DNA from: Paracoccaceae bacterium
GTDB lineage: Bacteria > Pseudomonadota > Alphaproteobacteria > Rhodobacterales > Rhodobacteraceae
DNA: 51,758 nt
Assembly: GCA_902543185.1 (NCBI GenBank)
Contig: CACBXB010000014.1
Location: forward strand, 1-51,758
Direction of reading: 5' to 3'
This document shows, piece after piece, positions 6,728-15,585 of the stretch. The position numbers and the translations under genes are program-made. The notes beneath the pieces were generated by a model. That model saw only the letters and a program-made list of their open reading frames with translations, ran no database searches and was not told where the DNA came from. How positions within the stretch are numbered: the stretch's first letter is position 1; every line of letters begins with the position of its first letter.

Positions 6728-8128
6728 ATGAATGCACAATTTCCTTTTGATAATACCTATTCCACTCTTCCAAGTCAGTTTTTTCATAAACAAAAACCTG
6801 CAACAGTTACTAAGGCTGAGCTGATAGCTTGTAATTTTCAATTAGCAAAAGAATTAGAGATAAAACTTCCTAGCAGTGGACTAGAATTGATTTTTTCAGG
6901 GCAAATGATACCCGACGGAGCAGATCCTTTAGCACAAGTCTATGCTGGGCATCAATTTGGCTATTACAGTCCACAACTAGGTGATGGAAGAGCGCTTTTG
7001 CTAGGTGAGCTAAATACGAAATCAGGGCGATACGATATCCAATTGAAGGGTTCTGGAACAACACCTTATTCTCGCAGTGGCGATGGATTATCTTGGTTAG
7101 GCCCTGTTCTACGAGAATACATAGTGTCAGAAGCCATGCATCATTTAGGAATTCCGACCACTAGATCTTTAGCTGCGGTTGAGACTGGTGATAAAGTTTT
7201 GAGAGAAACCGTACTCCCAGGCGCCATTTTAACAAGAATTGCGAAAAGTCATATACGCGTCGGAACGTTTCAATACTTTGCATATAACAAAGATACAGAA
7301 GCTCTTGAAGCCTTATATAAGTATACCCGGGAGAGACATTATAACGAAACAAAATCTATCTCAGAATTTTTGAGTTGCGTGATCAATGCACAAAGCGATT
7401 TAGTCACCGATTGGCTTAGTGTTGGTTTTATCCACGGGGTAATGAATACCGATAACTGTTCAATATCAGGTGAAACAATCGATTACGGTCCCTGTGCGTT
7501 TTTGGATAACTATAGCCCCTCAAAGGTTTTTTCTTCGATAGATACCCACGGGCGATATGCTTACTCAGCTCAAGCTGATGTAATTGTCTGGAATATGGCA
7601 CAATTGGCAAATGCACTTTTGCCAATAGTAAACAACGATGAAGATGTATTGAATAAATTTAAAAATTTGGTCCACGAAATGCCAAATCAAATAAGAAGTT
7701 TGTGGTTAAAAAAATTTGGAAAAAAAATTGGTATCTCCAAAACCAAACCCAGTGATTATAAATTGATAAGTAACTTTTTAAATGGCTTAGCATCGAGAAA
7801 TGAGGATTTCACGATAAGCTTTAGAAAGCTTACGGAGGAGCCCGAATACCTCAAATCTATTGACCCTGATTGGTTTAAGACTTGGAAAAATCGAATATCA
7901 GGCGAACCTGACCCAACTTCAATAATGGCTAAGGCAAATCCAAATTTAATACCACGAAATCATCAAATAGAACTTGCTATAACAGCAGCGCTAAATTCTG
8001 ATTTTGATCTTTTTCATCGATTAAACAAGGCCTTAAAATCACCCTATGAGAAAACCCTAGAGTACTCAGATTTAGAAGCTATCCCGACGGAAGAGGAAGA
8101 AGTTTTTAAAACATTCTGTGGTACCTAG
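6728..8128 (+). CDS. selO: SelO (YdiU/UPF0061) protein adenylyltransferase pseudokinase
   Basis: SelO proteins have a kinase fold that binds ATP in flipped orientation and transfers AMP to protein hydroxyl groups, linked to redox stress. The start is the ATG at 6728, giving the typical FDNTYSTLP opening; a TTG at 6716 adds only four residues. Conserved blocks are GDGRALLLGE, QLKGSGTTPYSRSGDG, SEAMHHLGIPTTRSLA, HGVMNTDN and DYGPCAFLD. The C terminus is FCGT: cysteine third from the end, where animal SelO has selenocysteine. At 466 residues it is complete. I see no strong ribosome site. It stands between the nucleoside hydrolase and the Fur-like regulator on the same strand. Confidence 0.93.
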   Translation: MNAQFPFDNTYSTLPSQFFHKQKPATVTKAELIACNFQLAKELEIKLPSSGLELIFSGQMIPDGADPLAQVYAGHQFGYYSPQLGDGRALLLGELNTKSGRYDIQLKGSGTTPYSRSGDGLSWLGPVLREYIVSEAMHHLGIPTTRSLAAVETGDKVLRETVLPGAILTRIAKSHIRVGTFQYFAYNKDTEALEALYKYTRERHYNETKSISEFLSCVINAQSDLVTDWLSVGFIHGVMNTDNCSISGETIDYGPCAFLDNYSPSKVFSSIDTHGRYAYSAQADVIVWNMAQLANALLPIVNNDEDVLNKFKNLVHEMPNQIRSLWLKKFGKKIGISKTKPSDYKLISNFLNGLASRNEDFTISFRKLTEEPEYLKSIDPDWFKTWKNRISGEPDPTSIMAKANPNLIPRNHQIELAITAALNSDFDLFHRLNKALKSPYEKTLEYSDLEAIPTEEEEVFKTFCGT

Positions 8129-8190
8129 TTCTTGCATTTCGGCTAAACATGACCATAACATTAAGCGTTTATTAAAAAAATATATTCAAA

Positions 8191-8604
8191 ATGACAGACA
8201 CAATTCTGCAAAGGTGCGAGCAAAAAGGCTTGCGTATGACGAGCCAGCGTAAAATCATCGCTCAGGTGTTAGAAGACGCTGCTGATCATCCTGACGTAGA
8301 AGAATTGTATAATCGAGCATCAAAAATCGATCTCACCATTTCTATAGCAACTGTATACAGAACCGTTAAGCTTTTTGATGAAGCAGGCATTTTAGATAAG
8401 TTAGAGTTTGGCGATGGCCGAGCGCGCTATGAAGACGCCGAACGTGGGCACCATGACCATCTGATTGATATTAATTCTGGGAGAGTTATAGAGTTCATGG
8501 ACTCTGACATCGAAAAATTACAAGAAAAAATTGCTCAAAAGCTTGGGTATAAACTCATGGGACATAAACTTGAGCTTTATGGCATTCCATTAAAAAAATC
8601 ATAA
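8191..8604 (+). CDS. fur: Fur/Mur family metal-responsive transcriptional regulator
   Basis: Ferric/manganese uptake regulator family: N-terminal winged helix (about 1-80, with RMTSQR and SIATVYRTVKLF recognition region) and a C-terminal metal-binding dimer domain with HHDH (87-90), H125 and acidic partners. It lacks the CxxC zinc pairs of many Fur proteins (only C9). Together with its length (137) this matches the alphaproteobacterial Fur lineage that in several species answers to manganese (Mur); it is not Irr, which has a different N terminus. The start is ATG at 8191 with no obvious ribosome site, so a leaderless or weak initiation is possible. It could control the divergent iron locus upstream, but no classical Fur box is seen there. 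Confidence 0.9.
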   Translation: MTDTILQRCEQKGLRMTSQRKIIAQVLEDAADHPDVEELYNRASKIDLTISIATVYRTVKLFDEAGILDKLEFGDGRARYEDAERGHHDHLIDINSGRVIEFMDSDIEKLQEKIAQKLGYKLMGHKLELYGIPLKKS

Positions 8605-8657
8605 CTTGACGACCAAACTCTTCTGAGCGACAGGTTTGGATTATTATTTGGGTTCAA

Positions 8658-9545
8658 ATGGCAAATCTCCGCGGAATTTTATTTATGATGATGTCAATGG
8701 CATGTTTTGCTGTTGAGGATACATTTGTCAAATTACTATCGGCCAGACTACCTGCCACTCAAATTCTCTTTTCAATAGGCTTTGGCGGTGCAGTAATCAC
8801 ACTAGTGCTCGCCATTTTTTTGAATGTGAATCTGGCTGATAAAATACTATTTAATAAGCATGTAATATCAAGAACGATTGCAGACTTGTTCGGAGCTCTC
8901 TCTTTTACCTCTGCCATGGTTTTGATACCAATGTCGTTATTAGCTTCAATTTTGCAAGCAACGCCTTTATTTGTAACTTTAGGAGCGGCCATTTTGTTGG
9001 GCGAAAAGGTTGGGTGGCGCAGATGGTCAGCGATTTTTATTGGATTTTTGGGCGTTATAATTATCCTCCAGCCCGGCTATGGGAGCTTCCAACTGGCATC
9101 ACTTTTAGGTTTGGCAGCAGTTTTATGCTTAGCCCTAAGAGACGTAGTCACTAGAGATATGGCAACTGAAATTCCGACTTTAACTGTTACTTTTTATGCA
9201 TGCTTAGCAATGGGAAGTGCTGGGTTTATTGCTTATCCTTTTTTTGGACCCCCCATAATGCCCACTACATATGAAGCAATTATATTGATATGTGCAGCAA
9301 TTATAGGCCTTACTGGCTATTTCTTGCTTGTTTTAGCTACCCGTAAAGGCGATGTGTCGGTTATTGCGCCATTTCGCTACTCAAGGCTTTTATTTTCTCT
9401 AGGTCTTGCGAGTTTAATTTTAGGAGAAAAGCTTACACTGCCAATTTTATTAGGGGGCTTCTTAGTAGTGAGTTCTGGTATCTACACCTTTGGGCGAGAG
9501 AGTAGATTAGTTAAAATACAAAAAAGTGTAAATCAAAAGATATAA
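8658..9545 (+). CDS. EamA/DMT-family transporter (ten-helix exporter)
   Basis: Drug/metabolite transporter superfamily protein with two EamA repeats, about ten hydrophobic segments over 295 residues. The first repeat opens with MACFAVEDTFVKLLS, and the repeat-end pattern LGEKVGWRRWSAIFIGFLG recurs as LGEKLTLPILLGGFLVV in the second half. Likely an inner-membrane exporter of small metabolites; substrate unknown. It starts 53 bases after the regulator gene and may be read through with it. Confidence 0.88.
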   Translation: MANLRGILFMMMSMACFAVEDTFVKLLSARLPATQILFSIGFGGAVITLVLAIFLNVNLADKILFNKHVISRTIADLFGALSFTSAMVLIPMSLLASILQATPLFVTLGAAILLGEKVGWRRWSAIFIGFLGVIIILQPGYGSFQLASLLGLAAVLCLALRDVVTRDMATEIPTLTVTFYACLAMGSAGFIAYPFFGPPIMPTTYEAIILICAAIIGLTGYFLLVLATRKGDVSVIAPFRYSRLLFSLGLASLILGEKLTLPILLGGFLVVSSGIYTFGRESRLVKIQKSVNQKI

Positions 9546-9555
9546 AAGGTTTAGT

Positions 9556-9567
9556 GTAATCGCTAAC
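9556..9567. promoter_or_regulatory. LacI-type operator-like site upstream of eno
   Basis: GTAATCGCTAAC matches 10 of 12 bases of the perfect palindrome in front of edd (12764-12775), including the central CG and the entire right half-site CGCTAAC. It lies 65 bases before the eno ATG. LacI-family operators typically have such central CG palindromes; the regulator gene is not in this window. Confidence 0.4.
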
Positions 9568-9632
9568 AATAAGTATATACATTAAATTTAAATTTTGTTA
9601 CTCGGAGCGCATAATAAAGAGAGGCTTATTAA

Positions 9633-10913
<1,281 letters not shown>

Positions 10914-10917
10914 AAAA

Positions 10918-11472
10918 TTAACCATCAATTATATAAGAAAGAGCTTTTGCTGTTCTTGGCAGTCGTGCTTTTCTAAGTAATTGGCGGATTGTCCACTCTT
11001 GGTTAAATTTTCTATTGGTTTCGCTTAATAAATCCTGAGCGATTTCAATAATGATAGGGGCATCATCTGTTAAATATTCTAATATTACATGATCGGGATC
11101 TAATCTTATTAACCCATATTGATCTAAAATTTGACTGGGAAAATCTTTTTTATTAAGCGTTATTATCGCGTCGCATTTTCCTGCAATAGCAGCCGCTAAA
11201 ACATGTCGGTCATTTAAGTCTGGTAAGTACAAACTATCTTCAAGCTCTAAACTAAAACTAATTATACTATTTGGCCAATTAGCTCTCAAAATGGATATTT
11301 CTGCGTCTGCTTGTAACTGTCCAAGCTCACCAACTTTTTTTGCCGAAGCGGACCATTCGCTCAATATTTTTTCTGACCAAAAAGCGCTATCATGGTTTAA
11401 TTTAATAGCGTCCAACAAGATTGTTCGCATCACCGTAGGAAATAAAACGCAGGTGTCGATCAAATAATTCAT
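10918..11472 (-). CDS. PIN-domain protein (RSP_2648-like)
   Basis: PIN-fold putative endoribonuclease of 184 residues. Candidate active-site acids are D6 (LIDTCVL), E39 (SEWSAS), D88 (NDRH), D101 (CDAIITLN) and D110 (KKDFP), with the TxNxxDFP ending seen in this group. A C-terminal helical part of about 60 residues follows, unlike the short VapC toxins, and there is no antitoxin gene beside it. Its ATG overlaps the rlmI stop by four bases, so the two are translationally coupled and an rRNA or tRNA role is plausible but unproven. It converges with eno, with only four bases between the stops. Confidence 0.85.
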   Translation of the reverse strand: MNYLIDTCVLFPTVMRTILLDAIKLNHDSAFWSEKILSEWSASAKKVGELGQLQADAEISILRANWPNSIISFSLELEDSLYLPDLNDRHVLAAAIAGKCDAIITLNKKDFPSQILDQYGLIRLDPDHVILEYLTDDAPIIIEIAQDLLSETNRKFNQEWTIRQLLRKARLPRTAKALSYIIDG

Positions 11473-12668
11473 AACGAAAAGAAAAGAGATTTCAGGTATC
11501 CGTTTTCAGATAACATCGGGTGCACCGGATGGTCTGGACCTGCAAATCCAGTAAAAATGATAGCAGATCTTCTTCCCGCGGAACTGATACCTATCATACA
11601 GGACTCTCGAAATTTGGATAGTGAAGCTGCATGAGAGCATGAACAAAGCACCAAAATACCTCCCTCCTCGACTAAACCAGCAGAAATTCTAGCAAGTCGC
11701 TCATAAGCGCGAAGACCTGAGCTTAATGCTTGTCTTGAGGGAGCGAACGCAGGCGGATCACAAATAACGATATCAAACTTTTTTCCTTCATTTCTTAGAC
11801 ACTTCAATGCATTAAATCCGTCGTCTTTTATTATCGAAAGCGCAGACTTGAAGCCACTAACTTCAGCCCCCTGTTCTGCCAATTCCAAAGCTGCCTGAGA
11901 TGCATCGACAGCCGTTGCCTCAACAGCTCCACCAACCAGAGCTGCCAGTGCAAAGCCACCCACATGAGAGAACACATCTAAAACAGTTTTGTTTTTGGAG
12001 ATACTAGATAAAAATGCATGGTTCAGCCTTTGATCATAAAAAAGGCCGGTTTTTTGACCATAGTTAAGATCTGCCATATAAATGGCGCCATTCATCGGCA
12101 CCTGCAAAGGAGTGGTTGGGACAGATCCATGAATTAAAAGTGAGCAATCATCTAAACGCTCTAAAGTTCTCGCGCGACTATTTGCGTTTTTAATGATTCC
12201 TTCTGGATTAAAAAGTTCTACCAGCGCGTCAGTAATATTATCTAGATTATTTTCAGCCCAGACAGAATTCGGTTGGATAACAAAATAATCACCAAACCGG
12301 TCTATTATGGTTCCAGGCATTTGATCTGCTTCTGAATTTATGAGCCTGTAGTAAGGATCCGTGAAAATACCTTCCCTCAAGGCCTTGGCCGCACTTATAC
12401 GTTTAAAAACAAGTTCTGAACCTCCAATTTTATTGGCGGTTGTTGTAATCACTCTTGCAAAAATTTTTGATTTTGGATTGACCACTACTGTTGCCAAAAA
12501 ATTCCTGGCACTATCTTGCAATTCTACAATTTTGCCAGATGTAAGTTGTTTTGTCCTTCGATCTAAAACTAACTCGTTGTCATACACCCAAGGAAATCCA
12601 GCTAGAATTTTATCTGGTGAAACCTTTGGTTTTAAACGAATTATTGAGTGCTTATCTTCTCCCGACAT
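11469..12668 (-). CDS. rlmI: 23S rRNA (cytosine-C5) methyltransferase, RlmI family
   Basis: Class I SAM-dependent RNA methyltransferase; E. coli RlmI makes m5C1962 in 23S rRNA. An N-terminal PUA-like region (about 1-85) precedes the RlmI middle domain and a Rossmann MTase core: VLDVFSHVGGFALAAL (SAM site), ICDPPAF (motif IV) and LCSCSHAAS with the catalytic cysteine region. 399 residues, normal length. Divergent from edd with a 176-base shared control region and coupled to the PIN gene downstream. Confidence 0.9.
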   Translation of the reverse strand: MSGEDKHSIIRLKPKVSPDKILAGFPWVYDNELVLDRRTKQLTSGKIVELQDSARNFLATVVVNPKSKIFARVITTTANKIGGSELVFKRISAAKALREGIFTDPYYRLINSEADQMPGTIIDRFGDYFVIQPNSVWAENNLDNITDALVELFNPEGIIKNANSRARTLERLDDCSLLIHGSVPTTPLQVPMNGAIYMADLNYGQKTGLFYDQRLNHAFLSSISKNKTVLDVFSHVGGFALAALVGGAVEATAVDASQAALELAEQGAEVSGFKSALSIIKDDGFNALKCLRNEGKKFDIVICDPPAFAPSRQALSSGLRAYERLARISAGLVEEGGILVLCSCSHAASLSKFRESCMIGISSAGRRSAIIFTGFAGPDHPVHPMLSENGYLKSLFFSL

Positions 12669-12763
12669 AAATTATTTTTACACAAATTAAAGCAAGATAA
12701 AAGACTTCCCATATGTAAAAGTCTAACTTGCACAAAATTTTATAATCCTATACAAAGAATTAA

Positions 12764-12775
12764 GTTAGCGCTAAC
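12764..12775. promoter_or_regulatory. Perfect LacI-type operator palindrome upstream of edd
   Basis: GTTAGCGCTAAC is a perfect 12-base palindrome with the central CG of LacI/GalR-family operators. A TATAAT (12741-12746) and a TACAAA (12751-12756) lie just upstream, so the site would overlap or immediately follow the transcription start, the usual place for a repressor. It lies 70 bases before the edd ATG. A related site precedes eno. Confidence 0.6.
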
Positions 12776-12844
12776 ATTTTGAACTTCTTTTGGGGAGAGT
12801 AATTCCAAATAACTTAATAAAAAATATTTTGGATCTCAAAAATT

Positions 12845-14650
12845 ATGCCATTAAATAAAACACTTTTAAAAGTAACCGATAGAATTACAGAGCGTTCAAA
12901 AGATAGTCGGGAAAAATATGTTGCTAGAATGAAGTCCGCAGTAGAAAGAGGTCCTAGACGCGCTCATCTTTCTTGTGGAAATCAGGCACATGCTTACGCT
13001 GCCATGGGAGCAGACAAAGAAGCATTAGCTAATAAAAGAGTGCCAAACATTGGTATAGTATCAGCCTACAACGATATGTTATCAGCTCATCAACCTTTTT
13101 ATAATTTTCCTGATTTGATAAAACAGGAGGCAAGAAATCGAGGCGCCACAGCGCAGGTTGCTGGAGGCGTTCCTGCAATGTGCGATGGTATAACGCAAGG
13201 TGAAGCGGGTATGGAGTTATCCTTGTTTTCGCGTGACGTTATCGCCATGTCTGCAGGTATAGCTTTAAGCCATAACACTTTTGATAGTACAATTTATTTA
13301 GGTGTTTGTGATAAAATCGTTCCCGGATTGGTCATGGCAGCTGCTACCTTTGGTTTTCTACCTGCAATTTTTTTGCCCGCTGGGCCGATGACCTCTGGCC
13401 TTCCCAATGATGAAAAGTCTCTTATCCGTCAAAAGTTCGCAACCGGTGAGATTGATCGCGCCGAATTAATGAGTGCAGAAATGAAAAGCTATCATGGACC
13501 TGGGACGTGTACATTTTACGGAACAGCCAATTCAAATCAAATGCTTATGGAATTTATGGGGCTACAACTTCCCGGCTCATCTTTTGTCAACCCAGGGACA
13601 CCGCTTCGTGATGCTCTCACTAAGTATGGAACTCAAAGGGCACTAGATATTTCATTTTCTAGTAGTGAGTTCTGTCCATCCTATGAAATCTTAAATGAAA
13701 AAGCATTTGTAAATGGGATAGTTGGTTTAATGGCAACAGGAGGCTCAACAAATTTGGTACTTCACATTCCCGCAATGGCTAAGGCAGCAGGCATAAATTT
13801 GGCTTTGGAAGATTTTGAAGATATCGCAAAACTAATACCCCTCATGGCTAAAATTTATCCAAATGGCTTAGCTGACGTAAATCATTTTCACGCCGCTGGT
13901 GGGCTTTCGTTTATGATCAATGAGTTGTTAAATGAAGGCTTACTTCACGATGATGTGAAAAATGTAAGTGGGCATGGAATGAACCAGTACCGAAATGAGG
14001 CGCGCCTAATAGACAACGAGATAAAATTTCCACCAGGTGCCGTAACTTCTACTAACCAGAAAATTCTACGCCCATTAAAGGACCCATTTCAAAGAACTGG
14101 GGGATTGAAGCAAGTTAATGGTAATTTAGGTAGTGCGATAACAAAGGTTTCGGCTGTTGAACCAGATCTCAGGCTAATTAAAGCCCCAGTCCGGATTTTT
14201 CACGATCAAGAAGCAATCAAGACAGCGTTTAAAAACAATGAATTCAAAGAAGATACCATATTTGTGGTTCGTTTTCAGGGACCGCGTGCAAATGGCATGC
14301 CCGAGTTACACAGTTTAATTCCAGTACTGTCCGCCTTACAGGACCGAGGCTTAAAGGTTGCATTGGTTACCGATGGTAGAATGTCCGGGGCATCAGGAAA
14401 GGTGCCATCCGCCATACATGTTACACCCGAAGCTGCTAATGGCGGGCCTATTTCAAAGCTTAGAGATGGTGATATTGTTTTGCTAGATGCTGACAATGGA
14501 ATACTTGAAGTTCAAACTGAGAACTTTGAAAGTAGATCATCGGTATCTATCGACCTTTCTGATAATCAATATGGATTAGGTCGAGAATTATTTAATATTT
14601 TTAGGGAACATGTTGGCCCAACTTCAGAAGGTGCAAATTCAGTTTTGTAA
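12845..14650 (+). CDS. edd: Phosphogluconate dehydratase (Entner-Doudoroff)
   Basis: Dehydrates 6-phosphogluconate to 2-keto-3-deoxy-6-phosphogluconate. IlvD/Edd family with a 4Fe-4S cluster: cysteines in LSCGNQ, AMCDGITQGEAGMELSLFS and GVCDKIVPG. The motif VTDGRMSGASGKVPSAIH near the C terminus is diagnostic for the family. 601 residues, full length. Followed after five bases by eda, giving the classical edd-eda pair, and preceded by a LacI-type palindrome. Confidence 0.98.
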   Translation: MPLNKTLLKVTDRITERSKDSREKYVARMKSAVERGPRRAHLSCGNQAHAYAAMGADKEALANKRVPNIGIVSAYNDMLSAHQPFYNFPDLIKQEARNRGATAQVAGGVPAMCDGITQGEAGMELSLFSRDVIAMSAGIALSHNTFDSTIYLGVCDKIVPGLVMAAATFGFLPAIFLPAGPMTSGLPNDEKSLIRQKFATGEIDRAELMSAEMKSYHGPGTCTFYGTANSNQMLMEFMGLQLPGSSFVNPGTPLRDALTKYGTQRALDISFSSSEFCPSYEILNEKAFVNGIVGLMATGGSTNLVLHIPAMAKAAGINLALEDFEDIAKLIPLMAKIYPNGLADVNHFHAAGGLSFMINELLNEGLLHDDVKNVSGHGMNQYRNEARLIDNEIKFPPGAVTSTNQKILRPLKDPFQRTGGLKQVNGNLGSAITKVSAVEPDLRLIKAPVRIFHDQEAIKTAFKNNEFKEDTIFVVRFQGPRANGMPELHSLIPVLSALQDRGLKVALVTDGRMSGASGKVPSAIHVTPEAANGGPISKLRDGDIVLLDADNGILEVQTENFESRSSVSIDLSDNQYGLGRELFNIFREHVGPTSEGANSVL

Positions 14651-14655
14651 AAAAA

Positions 14656-15297
14656 ATGGACCCTTATCAAGCTAGTAAAGAAACCGAAAAAATATGCCGA
14701 TTAGCTCCAGTGATCCCTGTTTTGGTTGTTCACGACTCTGGTATAGCAAAACCTTTGGCAGAAGCCCTTATATCTGGAGGCTTACCCGTTTTAGAGGTCA
14801 CACTACGAACACAATCTGCATTAAAAGTTATATCAGAAATGGCAAAATTATCTGGAGGAGTAGTAGGTGCCGGCACTATTACAAAATCTCTTGATGTAAA
14901 AGACGCTATCAATGCTGGCGCCAATTTTGCTGTTTCTCCAGGATCTTCAGACGATATATTGGAGGCCTGTGCTCAGCAAAATCTCCCAATTTTACCAGGT
15001 GCTGCAACATCAACCGAGATAATGCGTTTATTTGATCTGGGATATTCTGTGCAAAAATTTTTTCCTGCTGAAGCGATTGGCGGGCAAGCCGCCTTAAAAG
15101 CAATTGGAGGGCCACTTCCAAATGTAAAGTTTTGTCCAACAGGTGGAATTACTATTAATAATGCCAAAGGCTATCTAGATTTGGAAAATACTCTATGTGT
15201 AGGGGGAAGTTGGGTTGCACCTCAACACCTAATCGAAAACAAAGACTGGAAAAGTATCACCGATTTAGCAAGGACAGCGTCAAAAATAGCTTTTTAA
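14656..15297 (+). CDS. eda: KDPG aldolase (2-dehydro-3-deoxy-phosphogluconate aldolase)
   Basis: Splits KDPG into pyruvate and glyceraldehyde 3-phosphate, completing the Entner-Doudoroff route begun by Edd. TIM-barrel class I aldolase with the catalytic glutamate in LEVTLRT and the Schiff-base lysine in VQKFFPAEA; GAGTITK and CPTGGI phosphate-binding loops are present. 213 residues. The ATG is only five bases past the edd stop, so the genes are one transcript. It converges closely with the 92-aa gene on the other strand. Confidence 0.98.
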   Translation: MDPYQASKETEKICRLAPVIPVLVVHDSGIAKPLAEALISGGLPVLEVTLRTQSALKVISEMAKLSGGVVGAGTITKSLDVKDAINAGANFAVSPGSSDDILEACAQQNLPILPGAATSTEIMRLFDLGYSVQKFFPAEAIGGQAALKAIGGPLPNVKFCPTGGITINNAKGYLDLENTLCVGGSWVAPQHLIENKDWKSITDLARTASKIAF

Positions 15298-15299
15298 AG

Positions 15300-15578
15300 T
15301 CAGTCAGACTCAATTCGATGCCTTGATTTCCATCCTCCACGCCTTTTGGGCTTAACCATTGTCATAAGTCCCTCCTCCAGCGTTTCCGTCATTGGATGAT
15401 TGGAAAATTCAGATTGATATCTTTCAAGCAAATTTTGAATACTTATGTTCGCGTCCTGCTCTATTGGCAGACTTAGAGCCCAATCCAAAAATATGCTTCG
15501 ACATTCAGACCGCGTAATGTTTTCTATTTTGTAAGCTTCCTGGATCAAAGCTTTTGGATCTTCTAGATCACCTTTCAT
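15300..15578 (-). CDS. Small hypothetical protein downstream of glnE, 92 aa
   Basis: Soluble small protein with no signal peptide or membrane segment. The body (about 1-70) looks helical; the C terminus is basic (KPKRRGGWKSRHR). It begins seven bases past the glnE stop, so the two are probably co-transcribed. I vaguely recall short unannotated proteins in this place in Rhodobacterales, but cannot assign a function; a link to nitrogen control is only guilt by association. Confidence 0.7.
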   Translation of the reverse strand: MKGDLEDPKALIQEAYKIENITRSECRSIFLDWALSLPIEQDANISIQNLLERYQSEFSNHPMTETLEEGLMTMVKPKRRGGWKSRHRIESD

Positions 15579-15585
15579 AAGTTAG

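Noticed and set aside
10918-11472. VapC-type toxin of a toxin-antitoxin pair
   Set aside because: No small antitoxin gene adjoins, the protein is longer than VapC and is coupled to rlmI.
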